Source: Arenibacter catalasegens (GTDB lineage: Bacteria > Bacteroidota > Bacteroidia > Flavobacteriales > Flavobacteriaceae). Taken from it: DNA of 64,000 nucleotides. Shown here piece after piece: positions 8,515 to 18,697 of this stretch. The translations under genes were made by a program, and so were the position numbers. The first letter of the stretch is position 1; every line of letters starts with the position of its first letter. Location: contig NZ_PHQQ01000017.1 of assembly GCF_002909235.1 (NCBI RefSeq), forward strand, positions 58,393-122,392, in the 5' to 3' direction. The notes beneath the pieces are model-generated. The model worked only from the letters and a program-made list of their open reading frames with translations. It was not told the origin of the DNA and ran no database searches.

Positions 8515-9840
8515 TTATGATTCCTTGGACCAATTAAGCCTATCCATTTGGTTGAATGGCCAAGGTGCCCCATTATTTTCTATATTCCCCATCATATTAT
8601 TCAAGTCAGATGGTGCTGCAGATTGCTCCATCACCAAATATTGACGCATATCCATAATAATTGACAATGGGTCTATACTCACGGGACAAGCCTCAACACA
8701 AGCATTACACGAGGTACAAGCCCAAAGCTCTTCCTGGGAAATATAATCTCCCAACAGCTGTTTGCCGTCTGGCACGAACTCTCCTTTATTCGTATCAATA
8801 TTCTTGCCAACCTCTTCCAGCCTATCCCTAGTATCCATCATAATTTTACGTGGGGACAATTTTTTACCGGTCTGGCTGGCCGGGCACTCGCTAGTACAAC
8901 GACCACATTCAGTACAGGTATAGGCGTTGAGTAATTGCACCCATTTAAGGTCCATGACATCTGAGGCTCCAAATTTTTCAGGTATAGGCGCATTCTCTTC
9001 GGGTGCAGCAAAGGGATCCGCACTTGGATCCATCATTAACCTTACTTCCTTGGTTACCGCCTCCAAATTATCAAACTGCCCTTTTGGCTTCAGCTTTCCA
9101 AAATAGGTGTTTGGAAAAGCCAATAGAATATGTAAATGTTTGGAATAATATAGATAATTCAAAAACAATAGAATACCCACAATATGTAACCACCAAGCAG
9201 AGCGCTCTATTAAAATTATTGCGGACATAGACATTTCGTGGAAAACGGGAGCCATAAACTGGCTAACAGGAAAGACCCCTGCCTTGGTATAATGCACCGC
9301 TTCCATTTGTTGTAACTGGTAATCGGCGGCGTTCATAGTCAAAAACAAAACCATTAGCACCAATTCTATATACAAAATTAAATTCCCATCCTTTTTGGGC
9401 CAACCGCTCATCTCCGGATTCAAGAATCTCTTCAATTTAATAATGTTCCTCCGAATCCAAAAAATAATCACCGCCACAATTACCAGCAAGGCCAAAATTT
9501 CAAAAGATCCAATTAGGAAACTATAAATTCCCCCCAAAAAGGAGAAAATTCTATGTGTGCCCAGAAGACCATCTATAATGATCTCCAATACTTCAAGATT
9601 AATAATAATAAATCCGATATAAACAATAACATGAAGAATTCCCGGAATAGGACGTACAACCATTTTAGTCTGTCCCAAGGCAATCCTAAACATATTCTTC
9701 CACCGCTGCGACTTATTATCGCTGGTATCAACCTCTTTACCCAATTTAATGTTTCGGGATAGTTTTTTAACGTTACGTGTAAAAAAACCAATACCCGCTA
9801 AGAGTACAATTGCAAAAATAATATTAGGAATATAATCCAT
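8515..9840 (-). CDS. Membrane (Fe-S)-binding protein, heterodisulfide-reductase-like
   Basis: A 441-residue protein. The first 240 residues contain about six membrane segments (IPNIIFAIVLLAGIGFF, VIVYIGFIIINLEVLEIII, FLIGSFEILALLVIVAVIIFW, LVLMVLFLTM and others), like the gamma subunit of respiratory nitrate reductase. The C-terminal half has two 4Fe-4S ferredoxin motifs, CTECGRCTSECP near 310 and CTSCNACVEACP near 375. The architecture is that of the HdrE-HdrC-like or DsrMK-like membrane quinone oxidoreductases. Together with the CCG protein behind it this would form a quinone-linked thiol or disulfide redox module. It is very common in Bacteroidota next to the MCE/amidase block; its physiological partner is not established as far as I know. 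Confidence 0.9.
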   Translation of the reverse strand: MDYIPNIIFAIVLLAGIGFFTRNVKKLSRNIKLGKEVDTSDNKSQRWKNMFRIALGQTKMVVRPIPGILHVIVYIGFIIINLEVLEIIIDGLLGTHRIFSFLGGIYSFLIGSFEILALLVIVAVIIFWIRRNIIKLKRFLNPEMSGWPKKDGNLILYIELVLMVLFLTMNAADYQLQQMEAVHYTKAGVFPVSQFMAPVFHEMSMSAIILIERSAWWLHIVGILLFLNYLYYSKHLHILLAFPNTYFGKLKPKGQFDNLEAVTKEVRLMMDPSADPFAAPEENAPIPEKFGASDVMDLKWVQLLNAYTCTECGRCTSECPASQTGKKLSPRKIMMDTRDRLEEVGKNIDTNKGEFVPDGKQLLGDYISQEELWACTSCNACVEACPVSIDPLSIIMDMRQYLVMEQSAAPSDLNNMMGNIENNGAPWPFNQMDRLNWSKES

Positions 9841-9851
9841 AATTTAGATCT

Positions 9852-10808
9852 CTATTTTTGGGCCGGGTCTTCTAATGGAAGTGCGTAATCTATTTGCTTT
9901 TTACCAAAAACGGAAACATTTACATACCGTTTTGGATTTAGGCGAAAATCCTGTAAAAGTAAATCCAACTCTTTAGAGGCATCCGCCAGATTATTATATA
10001 GAGCCTTGTCATTTATCAATTTTCCCATGGAACCCTCACCGCCTTCAATTTTGGCCATCACATCATTAATATTACCCATGGTAACCTGTAGTCCCTTTAT
10101 GGTTTTGCCCAGTCCAGCATTGACCAAGGTATCGGAAAGCTGGTTAAAATTATCGGTTATGGCACTTAAATTATTAATGGAATTATTTAAATTATCCTTA
10201 TTGTCCGCTAAAAGTTTGTTTATTGATTTCGCGCTTCCTTGAAAACTTTGCACCAACTCGTTCAACCCCCTGATACTTTCCCTTAAATCCTTTTTTGTTT
10301 TTGGGTCCAAAATATCATTAACATTCATCAATAAGGAATCAGCATTGGACACGGCACCTTCCACTTTTAGTTGTAAAGGCGTTAATCTTTGCTGTACCAA
10401 TTCTGTAAGTCCTGGTCTGGAACTGGAAATCAATGTATCCCCGGTTTTGGCCATTACGGAACCATCAAATACTGGCTTGATCTGAATACCCTTACCTCCT
10501 ATAATTCCGGTATCATATAATTCTGCAGTGCTGCTTTTGGAAAAGGAAAAACTATTGTTAACGCTAAAAGTTACCAGAAGATTACCAGAAGCATCATTAA
10601 ACCTTATATCGTTTACTTTCCCAACGGAGAATCCGTTTATAGTAACTTGAGTTCCGGATTGCAGTCCACCTACATTACTGTAAACGGCATAGAAGGTTTT
10701 ACTATTGTCAAATAGAGGCGTAGATTTTAAATAACTAAAACCAAGTATGAATAAAAGTATACCCCCTAAGACTACAATACCCGTTTTTATTTCCCTAGAT
10801 ATTTTCAA
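9852..10808 (-). CDS. MlaD/MCE family lipid-transport protein
   Basis: A 318-residue periplasmic protein anchored by one N-terminal membrane segment (GIVVLGGILLFILGFSYL, residues about 10-27). An MCE domain follows at about 38-115 with YSNVGGLQSGTQVTINGFSVGKV and ELYDTGIIGGKGIQI. The rest is helical with repeated N/L-rich heptads (LNNSINNLSAITDNFNQLSDTL), expected to form the hydrophobic tunnel or needle of MCE complexes. Family role: binding and shuttling phospholipids between inner and outer membranes. The permease and ATPase partners are not nearby. It is 11 bases ahead of the membrane Fe-S gene and 56 behind the amidase, suggesting one operon. Confidence 0.92.
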   Translation of the reverse strand: MKISREIKTGIVVLGGILLFILGFSYLKSTPLFDNSKTFYAVYSNVGGLQSGTQVTINGFSVGKVNDIRFNDASGNLLVTFSVNNSFSFSKSSTAELYDTGIIGGKGIQIKPVFDGSVMAKTGDTLISSSRPGLTELVQQRLTPLQLKVEGAVSNADSLLMNVNDILDPKTKKDLRESIRGLNELVQSFQGSAKSINKLLADNKDNLNNSINNLSAITDNFNQLSDTLVNAGLGKTIKGLQVTMGNINDVMAKIEGGEGSMGKLINDKALYNNLADASKELDLLLQDFRLNPKRYVNVSVFGKKQIDYALPLEDPAQK

Positions 10809-10864
10809 AAGATTTTATTTTCAGTTCTTAACAAAATTAGAAATAATTTTTAGAAGAGTGACTA

Positions 10865-12187
10865 TTATTCCGACACGTATTTAAGAGCCTCCGTTTCAGA
10901 GATGCGTACCCCATCTTTATAGGCAACTATATAAGAGGTGGTATACCCTTTGGCATCTGCATTGCTCTTCAAAAGAGTTGCCTGAAAATGAGAATCCGTA
11001 TTACCGTACATATAACGATATAAATTACTGTAAGGCTCTTTGGAAAGAGTGTTAAGTCCTTTGAAGTTCTCAGAATTCAAAGGAATATTTTTTGAGCTCG
11101 CAAAAATCTGCACCTTAAAAATAATATTCTCTGATTTATTGGTTGTCTTTTCCGCTACTTGGGGCTCCTCCTCCTTCTTCTTGGGCTCCTTAACCAACTC
11201 CTTTGTAGTATTGTCAGCTTCATTTTTTACCACAAGTACCGTTTTTGAAATATTCTTGACCGGTTTCTGCTCCAGCAGAAGTTGTTCGGATTTCTTGTCC
11301 TTTGACCCTGTACCTTTGGAGACTGATTTATTTACCGATTCCTTAACTTCATCCTGTTTTGTTGCGGGATTAATCGGCGTGTTGTTTAAGGCAAGGTCGT
11401 CTGTAGTGGAAATCATATCGCCCTTATACAAAAGAATGGCTTCAGCAATGGCCTTGCCCATTTCAATATGTCCCTTTGAAGAATTTAAATAGGCACCTTC
11501 ATCCTTATTGGTCAAAAATCCAGTTTCTACCAATACGCTAGGCATAAAAGTCTGGTGAAGTACAATAAAACCGGCTTGCTTAACTTTTCTATCCGTTCTT
11601 TTCAATTTGTTGGAAAAATTATCTTGCATCAATTTGGCAAGATTGATACTTTGATCTAAGAATTCCTCTTGCATAATGGTAAGCCCGATTATAGATTCCG
11701 GGGAGTTAATATCGTAGGCCGCATATCTACTCTCATAATTATCTTCCAGATAAATTACCGAGTTTTCCTTTTTTGCTATTTCAAAATTCTGTTTATTGGC
11801 ATGTAGTCCCAATACAAAAGTACCGGCACCATGGGCATCGGAACTATGTGAATCGCAGTGCACCGAAACAAATAAATCCGCATTGGCCTTATTGGCAATT
11901 TCACCCCTGAGGTATAGGTCTACAAAAGTATCGTCTTTACGTGTGTAGATAACCTTAATATTAGGGTTTTTCTCCAAAATCTCCCCTACTTTTAAGACAA
12001 TCCTTAAGGCTATATTTTTTTCCAAATACCCATTCCCCAAATTACCAGGGTCATGTCCTCCATGTCCGGCATCCAAAACAACCACAAATTTTCCGTCATT
12101 GTCATCGGTTTTGATAATTTTGGAAAAAGAAGTCAGAAAATATGTTAAAATAATAAAGGGAATAATATAAAACCGTTTCATATTCAT
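10865..12187 (-). CDS. N-acetylmuramoyl-L-alanine amidase (Amidase_3)
   Basis: A 440-residue exported zinc amidase that cleaves the bond between MurNAc and L-Ala in peptidoglycan. The catalytic domain at about 32-255 has VVLDAGHGGHDPG (zinc His), LEKNIALRI (zinc Glu), SVHCDSH (zinc His) and the closing VLVETGFLTN with the catalytic Glu. A charged linker rich in K and E leads to a C-terminal SPOR-like segment (FKVQIFASSKNIPL ... YRYMYGNTDS) of about 85 residues that may bind denuded glycan at the septum. Start may be 12187 or 12181 (both ATG); the signal segment YIIPFIILTYFLTSF follows either. It is divergent from lptD, a conserved arrangement in the family. Confidence 0.93.
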   Translation of the reverse strand: MNMKRFYIIPFIILTYFLTSFSKIIKTDDNDGKFVVVLDAGHGGHDPGNLGNGYLEKNIALRIVLKVGEILEKNPNIKVIYTRKDDTFVDLYLRGEIANKANADLFVSVHCDSHSSDAHGAGTFVLGLHANKQNFEIAKKENSVIYLEDNYESRYAAYDINSPESIIGLTIMQEEFLDQSINLAKLMQDNFSNKLKRTDRKVKQAGFIVLHQTFMPSVLVETGFLTNKDEGAYLNSSKGHIEMGKAIAEAILLYKGDMISTTDDLALNNTPINPATKQDEVKESVNKSVSKGTGSKDKKSEQLLLEQKPVKNISKTVLVVKNEADNTTKELVKEPKKKEEEPQVAEKTTNKSENIIFKVQIFASSKNIPLNSENFKGLNTLSKEPYSNLYRYMYGNTDSHFQATLLKSNADAKGYTTSYIVAYKDGVRISETEALKYVSE

Positions 12188-12263
12188 ATAAATAGAGATA
12201 ATTTGATCTTTTAATAAGGTTAAATTTATCGCAATACCCTATAGGCAGTACAAAAAATATATG

Positions 12264-12271
12264 TAAGTTTG
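12264..12271 (+). promoter_or_regulatory. Candidate -7 box for lptD
   Basis: TAAGTTTG is a full match to the Bacteroidota -7 consensus TAnnTTTG. It lies in the 129-base divergent gap, 45 bases before the lptD start. No clear TTG -33 box is present at the expected distance. Confidence 0.45.
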
Positions 12272-12316
12272 AACCCAAAATGTAGCTAAACCGTTACAAA
12301 AATAGGATATATAGCT

Positions 12317-15022
12317 TTGCAATCAAATAAACATCATGTACTTTTCCTATTGCTGCTATTATTTGGCACCATTACTGCCTTTGCCCAAGAAGATCAGATT
12401 AAGCCATTGCCCATTGTTGCTCATAGAGATACAATAATTGCACCACTTTTACCAGATCCAAAATTAAAAGACACTATTTTAACCGATTCTATAAAAATAG
12501 ACTCCTTAAATGGCAAACAACCCCTTCTCTTGGACAAAATTAAATACAAGGCCAAGGATTATGTGAAAATGAGCCAAAAAGATCAAAAAATATATCTTTA
12601 CAATGAAGCTGAACTATATTATCAAGATACCGAATTAAAGGCAGGTATCATTATAATGGACTATATTAAAAATGAAGTCTACGCTGGGCGCATTAAGGAT
12701 TCCCTTGGAAATTACACCCAACTGCCGTTTTTTAAACAGGGAACGAATGAAGTAATCCCAGACTCCATCAGGTTTAATTTTGATACTCAAAAAGCTATTA
12801 TTTGGAACTCCAGAACGGAGCAGCAGGCAGGTTTGGGACAATTGGGAAGCGATGCAATGAAGGTTTACGCGGAGATTACCAAAAAGGAAAACGATTCTGT
12901 TTATTTTCTAAGCGAAGGTAAGTTAACCACCTCCAAAGATACTGTTAACCCTGATTATTATATTCGTGTAAAAAAGGCCAAATTTGTACCTGGCAAAAAG
13001 GTAATTGCCGGATTCAGCAACCTGTACATTGCGGATGTGCCCACACCAGTAGCGCTTCCTTTTGCTTATTTCCCCTTAACTATGGGCAGATCGGCGGGAG
13101 TCATGATGCCTACTTTTGGTAGTGATCCAGATAGGGGGTATTTTCTGCAAAATGGTGGATACTACATCCCCGTAAACGACTATGTAGATCTTACGCTCAC
13201 CGGGGATTTATACACCAACGGGAGTTATGGTCTTAGAACACAATCCATTTATACCAAAAGATATAAATATCGGGGTAATGTCAACTTTAGATATGAAAAT
13301 CTGGTCACAAGTCAAAAAGGCTTTAGTGATTATAGCCGGACCACTATTTACAATATTCAGGTTTCCCATGCCCAAGATGCAAAAAGCAATCCAAATTCTA
13401 GATTTCAGGCTTCCGTTAACCTAGGGAGTAGTTCCTATTATAGGAATTCCCTGCTTCAGCAGAATTTACCAAATACTCAGGTGAACAATTTATCATCGTC
13501 CATTTCTTATTCAAAGACGTTTCCTGAATATCCATCCGTAAACCTTAGTTTAACGGCCACACATAACCAAAACACCAATACTGGTGCAGTAGATGTAACC
13601 TTACCCACCTTGCAAGCCAGTATGGAGCGTATATATCCATTTGCACCCCGTGAAGGCATAAAAAAGGGTATCATTCAAAATGTAAACTTTCAGTATAACC
13701 TAAATGCCAGAAATAGCATTAAGACTACAGAAGAGGATTTTTTAACCAGTAGGATGTTCGAAAATTCACTTTTTGGGGCTAGACATACTATTCCCCTAAG
13801 TACCAACTTTAAAGTGGCAAAACATTTTAGTATAAGTGTTGGCGGTTCCTATGAAGATGTTTGGGCTATAGAGACCTATCAACGAGGGTACGACCTAGAA
13901 ACTAAAAGAGAAGTTATTACGGATACCCTTAATGGGTTCGACCGTTACAACAAATATAACTTTAGTACCAGTATTGGGACTACTTTATACGGACTGGTCA
14001 ATTTTGGCGACGACAAAAAAATTCAGGCAATCCGGCACGTTATGCGTCCGTCTTTAAGTTATGGCTACGCTCCATCATTTGAACAATACTATGACAGCTA
14101 TATTGGAGCCAATGATGAATTGGAACTTTATAGTAGGTTCGAGGGCACTTTAAACGGGGCACCGGGTCTAACCCAATCCAGTTCTATGAGTTTTTCCCTT
14201 GGCAACCAGTTCGAGGCCAAGGTGCGTGACAAAGATTCTACTGCAACTAAACCTAAAAAAATATCGCTATTGAGCAACCTTAACCTCTCTACGGGATATA
14301 ATTTTGAAGCGGATTCCTTAAAATTAAGTCCATTGAACTTGACCGGAGGAACAAATATTCTAAACAATAAGATGGCCATTAACTTTGGCGCCAGTCTAGA
14401 TCCTTATGCCATTGACAATAATGGAACGCGCATCAATACCTTTAACGCCGACAATGGAGGTAGTTTGTTTCGACTTACTTCTGCCCGGGCCAACCTTAGC
14501 TACTCCCTGGACAGTAAGACTTTTGGAAAAAAGAAAGATGAAAAAAAGGAAGACGATAAAAATGAATACGACTATGTTGCATCAAGTGGAGGAAGGGATG
14601 ACGACCTTTTTGGTAGGGCCAATGACTTTAACGAAAATAGGCCCGGCGATGACGAAAAGAAAGACTCTGAAGATGTAGAAAATCCCATTTATGGAACAAA
14701 ATTACCCTGGGACCTACGATTATCATATGCGGTTAATTATAGTAATTCTAACCGCCAAAACACCATAGGCAGCCATTCTTTAATGTTTTCTGGAAACATT
14801 CAACTTTCCCCAAGATGGAAAATCGGAGGATCTTCAGGTTACGATTTGGAGAACAAAGGGTTTACCCTTACCCAATTACGTTTTGAACGTGATCTGAAGA
14901 GTTTTAGGATGAATTTTAACTGGACCCCATTTGGCACCTACAAACGCTGGTACTTCTTTATAGGCATTAAGAGTTCCATTTTAAAAGATTTGAAGTGGGA
15001 AAACAGGAGTAAATCCAACTAG
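12317..15022 (+). CDS. lptD: LPS-assembly protein LptD
   Basis: A 901-residue outer membrane barrel that inserts lipopolysaccharide into the outer leaflet with LptE. The start is a TTG codon at 12317; it is directly followed by a good signal peptide (HHVLFLLLLLFGTITAFAQ) and no in-frame ATG precedes the signal. Residues about 70-260 form the periplasmic OstA/LptA-like jellyroll (AELYYQDTELKAGIIIMDY, KNEVYAGRIKD). The rest is a large barrel with alternating strands (YVDLTLTGDLYTNGSYGL, FSISVGGSYEDVW). An acidic loop near residues 735-790 (KKDEKKEDDKNEYD) is probably extracellular. It is divergent from the amidase, whose operon encodes other envelope functions. Confidence 0.9.
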   Translation: MQSNKHHVLFLLLLLFGTITAFAQEDQIKPLPIVAHRDTIIAPLLPDPKLKDTILTDSIKIDSLNGKQPLLLDKIKYKAKDYVKMSQKDQKIYLYNEAELYYQDTELKAGIIIMDYIKNEVYAGRIKDSLGNYTQLPFFKQGTNEVIPDSIRFNFDTQKAIIWNSRTEQQAGLGQLGSDAMKVYAEITKKENDSVYFLSEGKLTTSKDTVNPDYYIRVKKAKFVPGKKVIAGFSNLYIADVPTPVALPFAYFPLTMGRSAGVMMPTFGSDPDRGYFLQNGGYYIPVNDYVDLTLTGDLYTNGSYGLRTQSIYTKRYKYRGNVNFRYENLVTSQKGFSDYSRTTIYNIQVSHAQDAKSNPNSRFQASVNLGSSSYYRNSLLQQNLPNTQVNNLSSSISYSKTFPEYPSVNLSLTATHNQNTNTGAVDVTLPTLQASMERIYPFAPREGIKKGIIQNVNFQYNLNARNSIKTTEEDFLTSRMFENSLFGARHTIPLSTNFKVAKHFSISVGGSYEDVWAIETYQRGYDLETKREVITDTLNGFDRYNKYNFSTSIGTTLYGLVNFGDDKKIQAIRHVMRPSLSYGYAPSFEQYYDSYIGANDELELYSRFEGTLNGAPGLTQSSSMSFSLGNQFEAKVRDKDSTATKPKKISLLSNLNLSTGYNFEADSLKLSPLNLTGGTNILNNKMAINFGASLDPYAIDNNGTRINTFNADNGGSLFRLTSARANLSYSLDSKTFGKKKDEKKEDDKNEYDYVASSGGRDDDLFGRANDFNENRPGDDEKKDSEDVENPIYGTKLPWDLRLSYAVNYSNSNRQNTIGSHSLMFSGNIQLSPRWKIGGSSGYDLENKGFTLTQLRFERDLKSFRMNFNWTPFGTYKRWYFFIGIKSSILKDLKWENRSKSN

Positions 15023-15416
15023 TCGAAGATTAAATTCTTAGGCTTCAAACCTTTTTAAGCGGACAAATTTTAGACCACGGCTTTAAACCACATAATTTTG
15101 CAACTTCCATTTGTGGCTAATCCCCTTGGTGTGGGAAACATTTAAAATTATATAATCCACAACAAAATAGACCAATAAAATATTATCTTTAAAAAAGAGG
15201 GCTCTATTGGAATATTGGCTTTAAATATTAATGCCGATGTACCATAAGCAGAATAAAAATGGCATAAGCCTATCGGGCCAAATGGACGATTCGAAAATAC
15301 CAGCAGGGCACGTAAATAAAAAATCATACCCTTGTTGATCATCTTTTTAAATACATCCCAAAATAAACTCTTTTACCGTTTAACATTGTTGGGCCCATTC
15401 ATCCTGAAGTAAAAAA
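15023..15416. other. Intergenic stretch between lptD and the DnaE2-like gene
   Basis: Nearly 400 bases with no convincing gene. In many relatives a short ridA-like gene or a dinB gene lies near these loci, but no residue of either could be read here. A weak CCACA/TGTGG pairing lies around 15090-15116. I see no terminator with a U-run after lptD. Confidence 0.4.
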
Positions 15417-18400
15417 ATGTACTTAAACTGCCATACATATTACAGCTTGCGTTTTGGCACCCTATCCGAGGTGGAGCTCTTGATGTTGGCCCAAGAAAAC
15501 CAGGTGGATCATTTGGTACTTACAGATATCAATAATACATCTGCAAGCTTAAATTTTGTACGTAAGGCCCAGGAATTTGGAATTAAACCAATCTTAGGAA
15601 TCGACTTTAGAAATGGGGTAGATCAATGTTTTATAGGAATAGCCAAAAACAACAACGGATATCAGGAGCTAAACAATTTCTTGTCCGACCACCTAAATAA
15701 TGAAAAAACAATTGAATCCCAGGCACCTACTTTTAAAGATGCTTATATAATATATCCGTTCGAAAAAGTACTATTGAATAAACAAAATACTCTTTTAGAA
15801 CACGAATTTATTGGAATTTCCATTAGAGATCTAAGACGACTTCCCTTTTCCAAAATTATAGCATACAGGGATAAATTAGTAGTACAACAACCGGTAACTT
15901 TTAGAAATAAACGTGATTTTAATGCTCATCGTTTATTACGTGCCATTGACAATAATATACTACTCAGTAAATTGCCCCAATCGGAAGAAGCCGATCCGGA
16001 AGAAAAAATGCTTCCGATAAACGACCTTACAACAGCCTTCTCTGAATATAATTTTATATTGAAAAACACGGAACGGTTAATGCAATCCTGTAACATCTAT
16101 TTTGATTTTTCAGAAGATCGAATACCTCAAAACCTAGTCACTTACCTTGGTGACACCAAAAAGGACGAGGCACTTTTGGAAAAATTATGCCAAGAAGGCT
16201 TGCCAGAAAGGTACAAACATACCGAAATAGGCTCCGTAATTCTGGAGCGCCTACAAAAGGAATTGGACTTGATAAAAAAAATGGGATTTGTTTCCTATTT
16301 TCTTATCAATTGGGATATTGTTGCCCATGCCAGGAAACAAGGTTTCTTTTATGTGGGCCGGGGAAGTGGTGCCAACAGTATAGTGGCCTACCTACTTCAT
16401 ATTACAGATGTGGACCCCATAGAGCTCGACCTTTACTTTGAGCGCTTTATTAATCTTTACCGCGTTAACCCTCCTGATTTTGATATTGATTTTTCTTGGA
16501 AGGACCGCGAAGCCATCACCCAATATATTTTTGAACGTTTTCCCAATGTTTCCCTGCTAGGTACTTATGTTACTTTCCAAGAAAAGGGGGTCATACGTGA
16601 ATTGGGCAAGGTGTTTGGGCTGCCCAAAGAAGAAATAGATATTTTGTGTGATAGGAAATACAACGTTTCCCAATTGGATAAAGTTGCTTTATTGGTACTT
16701 AAGTATGGAGAATTAATCAAAGGGATGCCCAATTATTTAAGTATCCATGCCGGTGGTATACTAATTACCGAAAAACCAATTCATTACTTCTCTGCCACCC
16801 ACCTGCCTCCAAAGGGTTATCCCACTACACAGTTCGACATGGTGATTGCCGAAGACGTTGGGCTTTTTAAATTTGATATTCTGTCCCAACGGGGTTTGGC
16901 AAAAATCGAAGAAACATTAGAAATTATAAGTTATAATCAACCAGCCAAAATAAGCACCTTCGACATTCATGATGTTGCCCAATTCAAAAATGACCCTTTC
17001 ATTAATAATTTGGTAAAGAGCGCCAAGTGCATGGGCTGCTTTTATGTAGAATCACCTGCGATGCGTATGTTGCTAAAAAAATTGGAGGTTGACAATTATT
17101 TGGGATTGGTTGCTGCCAGTTCCATCATCAGGCCAGGTGTGGCCAAAAGTGGAATGATGCGGGAATACATACTGCGCCATCGGGATCCGAAACGAGCTAA
17201 GGAAAGGGCACATCCCGTAATGTTGTCCATTATGCCCGAAACCTACGGCGTAATGGTATATCAGGAAGATGTGATTAAAGTAGCCCACTATTTCGCTGAT
17301 CTTACTTTGGGTGAAGCAGATGTTCTAAGAAGAGGAATGAGCGGTAAATTCCGCTCTAGGGAAGAGTTCCAGAAAGTAAAGGACAAGTTTGTGGAAAACT
17401 GTAGACAAAAAGGGTATGACGATAAACTCATTTTTGAAATATGGGAGCAAGTCGCAAGTTTTGCCGGCTATGCCTTTGCCAAAGGCCATTCCGCATCATA
17501 TGCTGTTGAAAGTTATCAAACCTTATTCCTAAAAGCTTATTACCCTTTAGAATATATGGTGGCCGTGCTTAATAATGGAGGAGGATTTTATAGTGCCGAG
17601 TTCTATATCCACGAAGCCAGAATGCTGGGAGCCAAGATACATTCTCCCTGTATTAATAAAAGCTTTATGCTCAATTGCATTTATGGTACTGAGCTATACC
17701 TCGGATTTATGTACCTAAGGGAATTGGAAGGACGAGTGGTAGTACATATAGTATCCGAAAGAAATGCAAATGGGCCTTTTTTATCATTGGCCAATTTTTT
17801 GGATAGAGTCTCTATTTCTATTGATCAATTGAGTATCCTTATACGTATTGATGCCTTTAAGTTTACCGATATAAACAAACACGAACTCTTGTGGCAAGCC
17901 CATTTATCCTTATCCAAAAACACCAAATTGGACCAACCCAAACTGTTTACTGCCAAACATCAACATTTTGAGATCCCTAAATTGTATTCTACGGATCTCG
18001 AAATGGCCTTTACACAATGGGAACTTATGGGGTTCACCCTTTGTAGTCCATTTGATATTTTGGCAACTCTACCTACTAACAACCTCGGCAAGAGAGACTT
18101 AGAAGCTTACCTAGGGAGAAATATTGATCTATACGGATATCTGGTGACGGTAAAAAACACCCGTACCCACAAAGGGACGCGAATGAATTTTGCCACATTG
18201 GTAGATCAACATGGGGAAGTTTTTGATACCGTACTGTTCCCCCCTGTGGCCGCAAAATATTTCTTCAGAGGAAAAGCGATCTATCGATTTTATGGAAAAG
18301 TGGTGAGCGAATTTGGCTTCTTAAGTGTAGAGGTCATAAAAATGCAAAAGCAGGACTACATTCCGGATCCAAGGTATGCCGACATGAAAACCAGCGTTTT

Positions 18401-18425
18401 AAAACTAAATTCAGATAAGAAATAA
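15417..18425 (+). CDS. DnaE2-like error-prone DNA polymerase III alpha subunit
   Basis: A 1002-residue family C polymerase, shorter than replicative DnaE (about 1150-1500). The N-terminal PHP domain is degraded: NCHTYYSLRFG replaces the usual HxH-type start and LTDINNTSAS replaces LTDHGN, so the metal site is probably lost. The polymerase active site is intact, with GRGSGANSIVAY near 313 and PDFDIDFSW near 353 (two catalytic Asp), and the fingers motif GFAFAKGHS-like FAGYAFAKGHSASYAVESYQ. The C-terminus has an OB-fold (LYGYLVTVKNTRTHKGTRM). Such proteins act in SOS mutagenesis with DinB or ImuB. No lexA, dinB or imu genes are adjacent, which is unusual. Confidence 0.88.
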   Translation: MYLNCHTYYSLRFGTLSEVELLMLAQENQVDHLVLTDINNTSASLNFVRKAQEFGIKPILGIDFRNGVDQCFIGIAKNNNGYQELNNFLSDHLNNEKTIESQAPTFKDAYIIYPFEKVLLNKQNTLLEHEFIGISIRDLRRLPFSKIIAYRDKLVVQQPVTFRNKRDFNAHRLLRAIDNNILLSKLPQSEEADPEEKMLPINDLTTAFSEYNFILKNTERLMQSCNIYFDFSEDRIPQNLVTYLGDTKKDEALLEKLCQEGLPERYKHTEIGSVILERLQKELDLIKKMGFVSYFLINWDIVAHARKQGFFYVGRGSGANSIVAYLLHITDVDPIELDLYFERFINLYRVNPPDFDIDFSWKDREAITQYIFERFPNVSLLGTYVTFQEKGVIRELGKVFGLPKEEIDILCDRKYNVSQLDKVALLVLKYGELIKGMPNYLSIHAGGILITEKPIHYFSATHLPPKGYPTTQFDMVIAEDVGLFKFDILSQRGLAKIEETLEIISYNQPAKISTFDIHDVAQFKNDPFINNLVKSAKCMGCFYVESPAMRMLLKKLEVDNYLGLVAASSIIRPGVAKSGMMREYILRHRDPKRAKERAHPVMLSIMPETYGVMVYQEDVIKVAHYFADLTLGEADVLRRGMSGKFRSREEFQKVKDKFVENCRQKGYDDKLIFEIWEQVASFAGYAFAKGHSASYAVESYQTLFLKAYYPLEYMVAVLNNGGGFYSAEFYIHEARMLGAKIHSPCINKSFMLNCIYGTELYLGFMYLRELEGRVVVHIVSERNANGPFLSLANFLDRVSISIDQLSILIRIDAFKFTDINKHELLWQAHLSLSKNTKLDQPKLFTAKHQHFEIPKLYSTDLEMAFTQWELMGFTLCSPFDILATLPTNNLGKRDLEAYLGRNIDLYGYLVTVKNTRTHKGTRMNFATLVDQHGEVFDTVLFPPVAAKYFFRGKAIYRFYGKVVSEFGFLSVEVIKMQKQDYIPDPRYADMKTSVLKLNSDKK

Positions 18426-18697
18426 AACTCTCACAATCTGACCTCCATGTAAAGTTTAGTAAAGACGTTGATCCCGCTCCACTAACGTAAAGTTTTTAGA
18501 TTAGTTTCAGATTCTTAAACGGATTCTTCCAGAATATAACAAAATGAGGAAAACAATAACCTACAAAGTACTTTAAAGATAATTCCAAGCGGGCATTCCG
18601 ATAAAAACTATTTTCACTAGATTCGATGTAGTTATTATATTTAACCTGTGATATCAAAAAAAATTGCAGCGATTTGATTTTATAATCGGTCCAACCT

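Noticed and set aside
11040..11492. A 150-codon frame opposite the amidase gene
   Set aside because: Antisense shadow of a well-supported gene; rich in Ser/Phe/Leu as expected from the reverse of Lys/Glu-rich linker codons.
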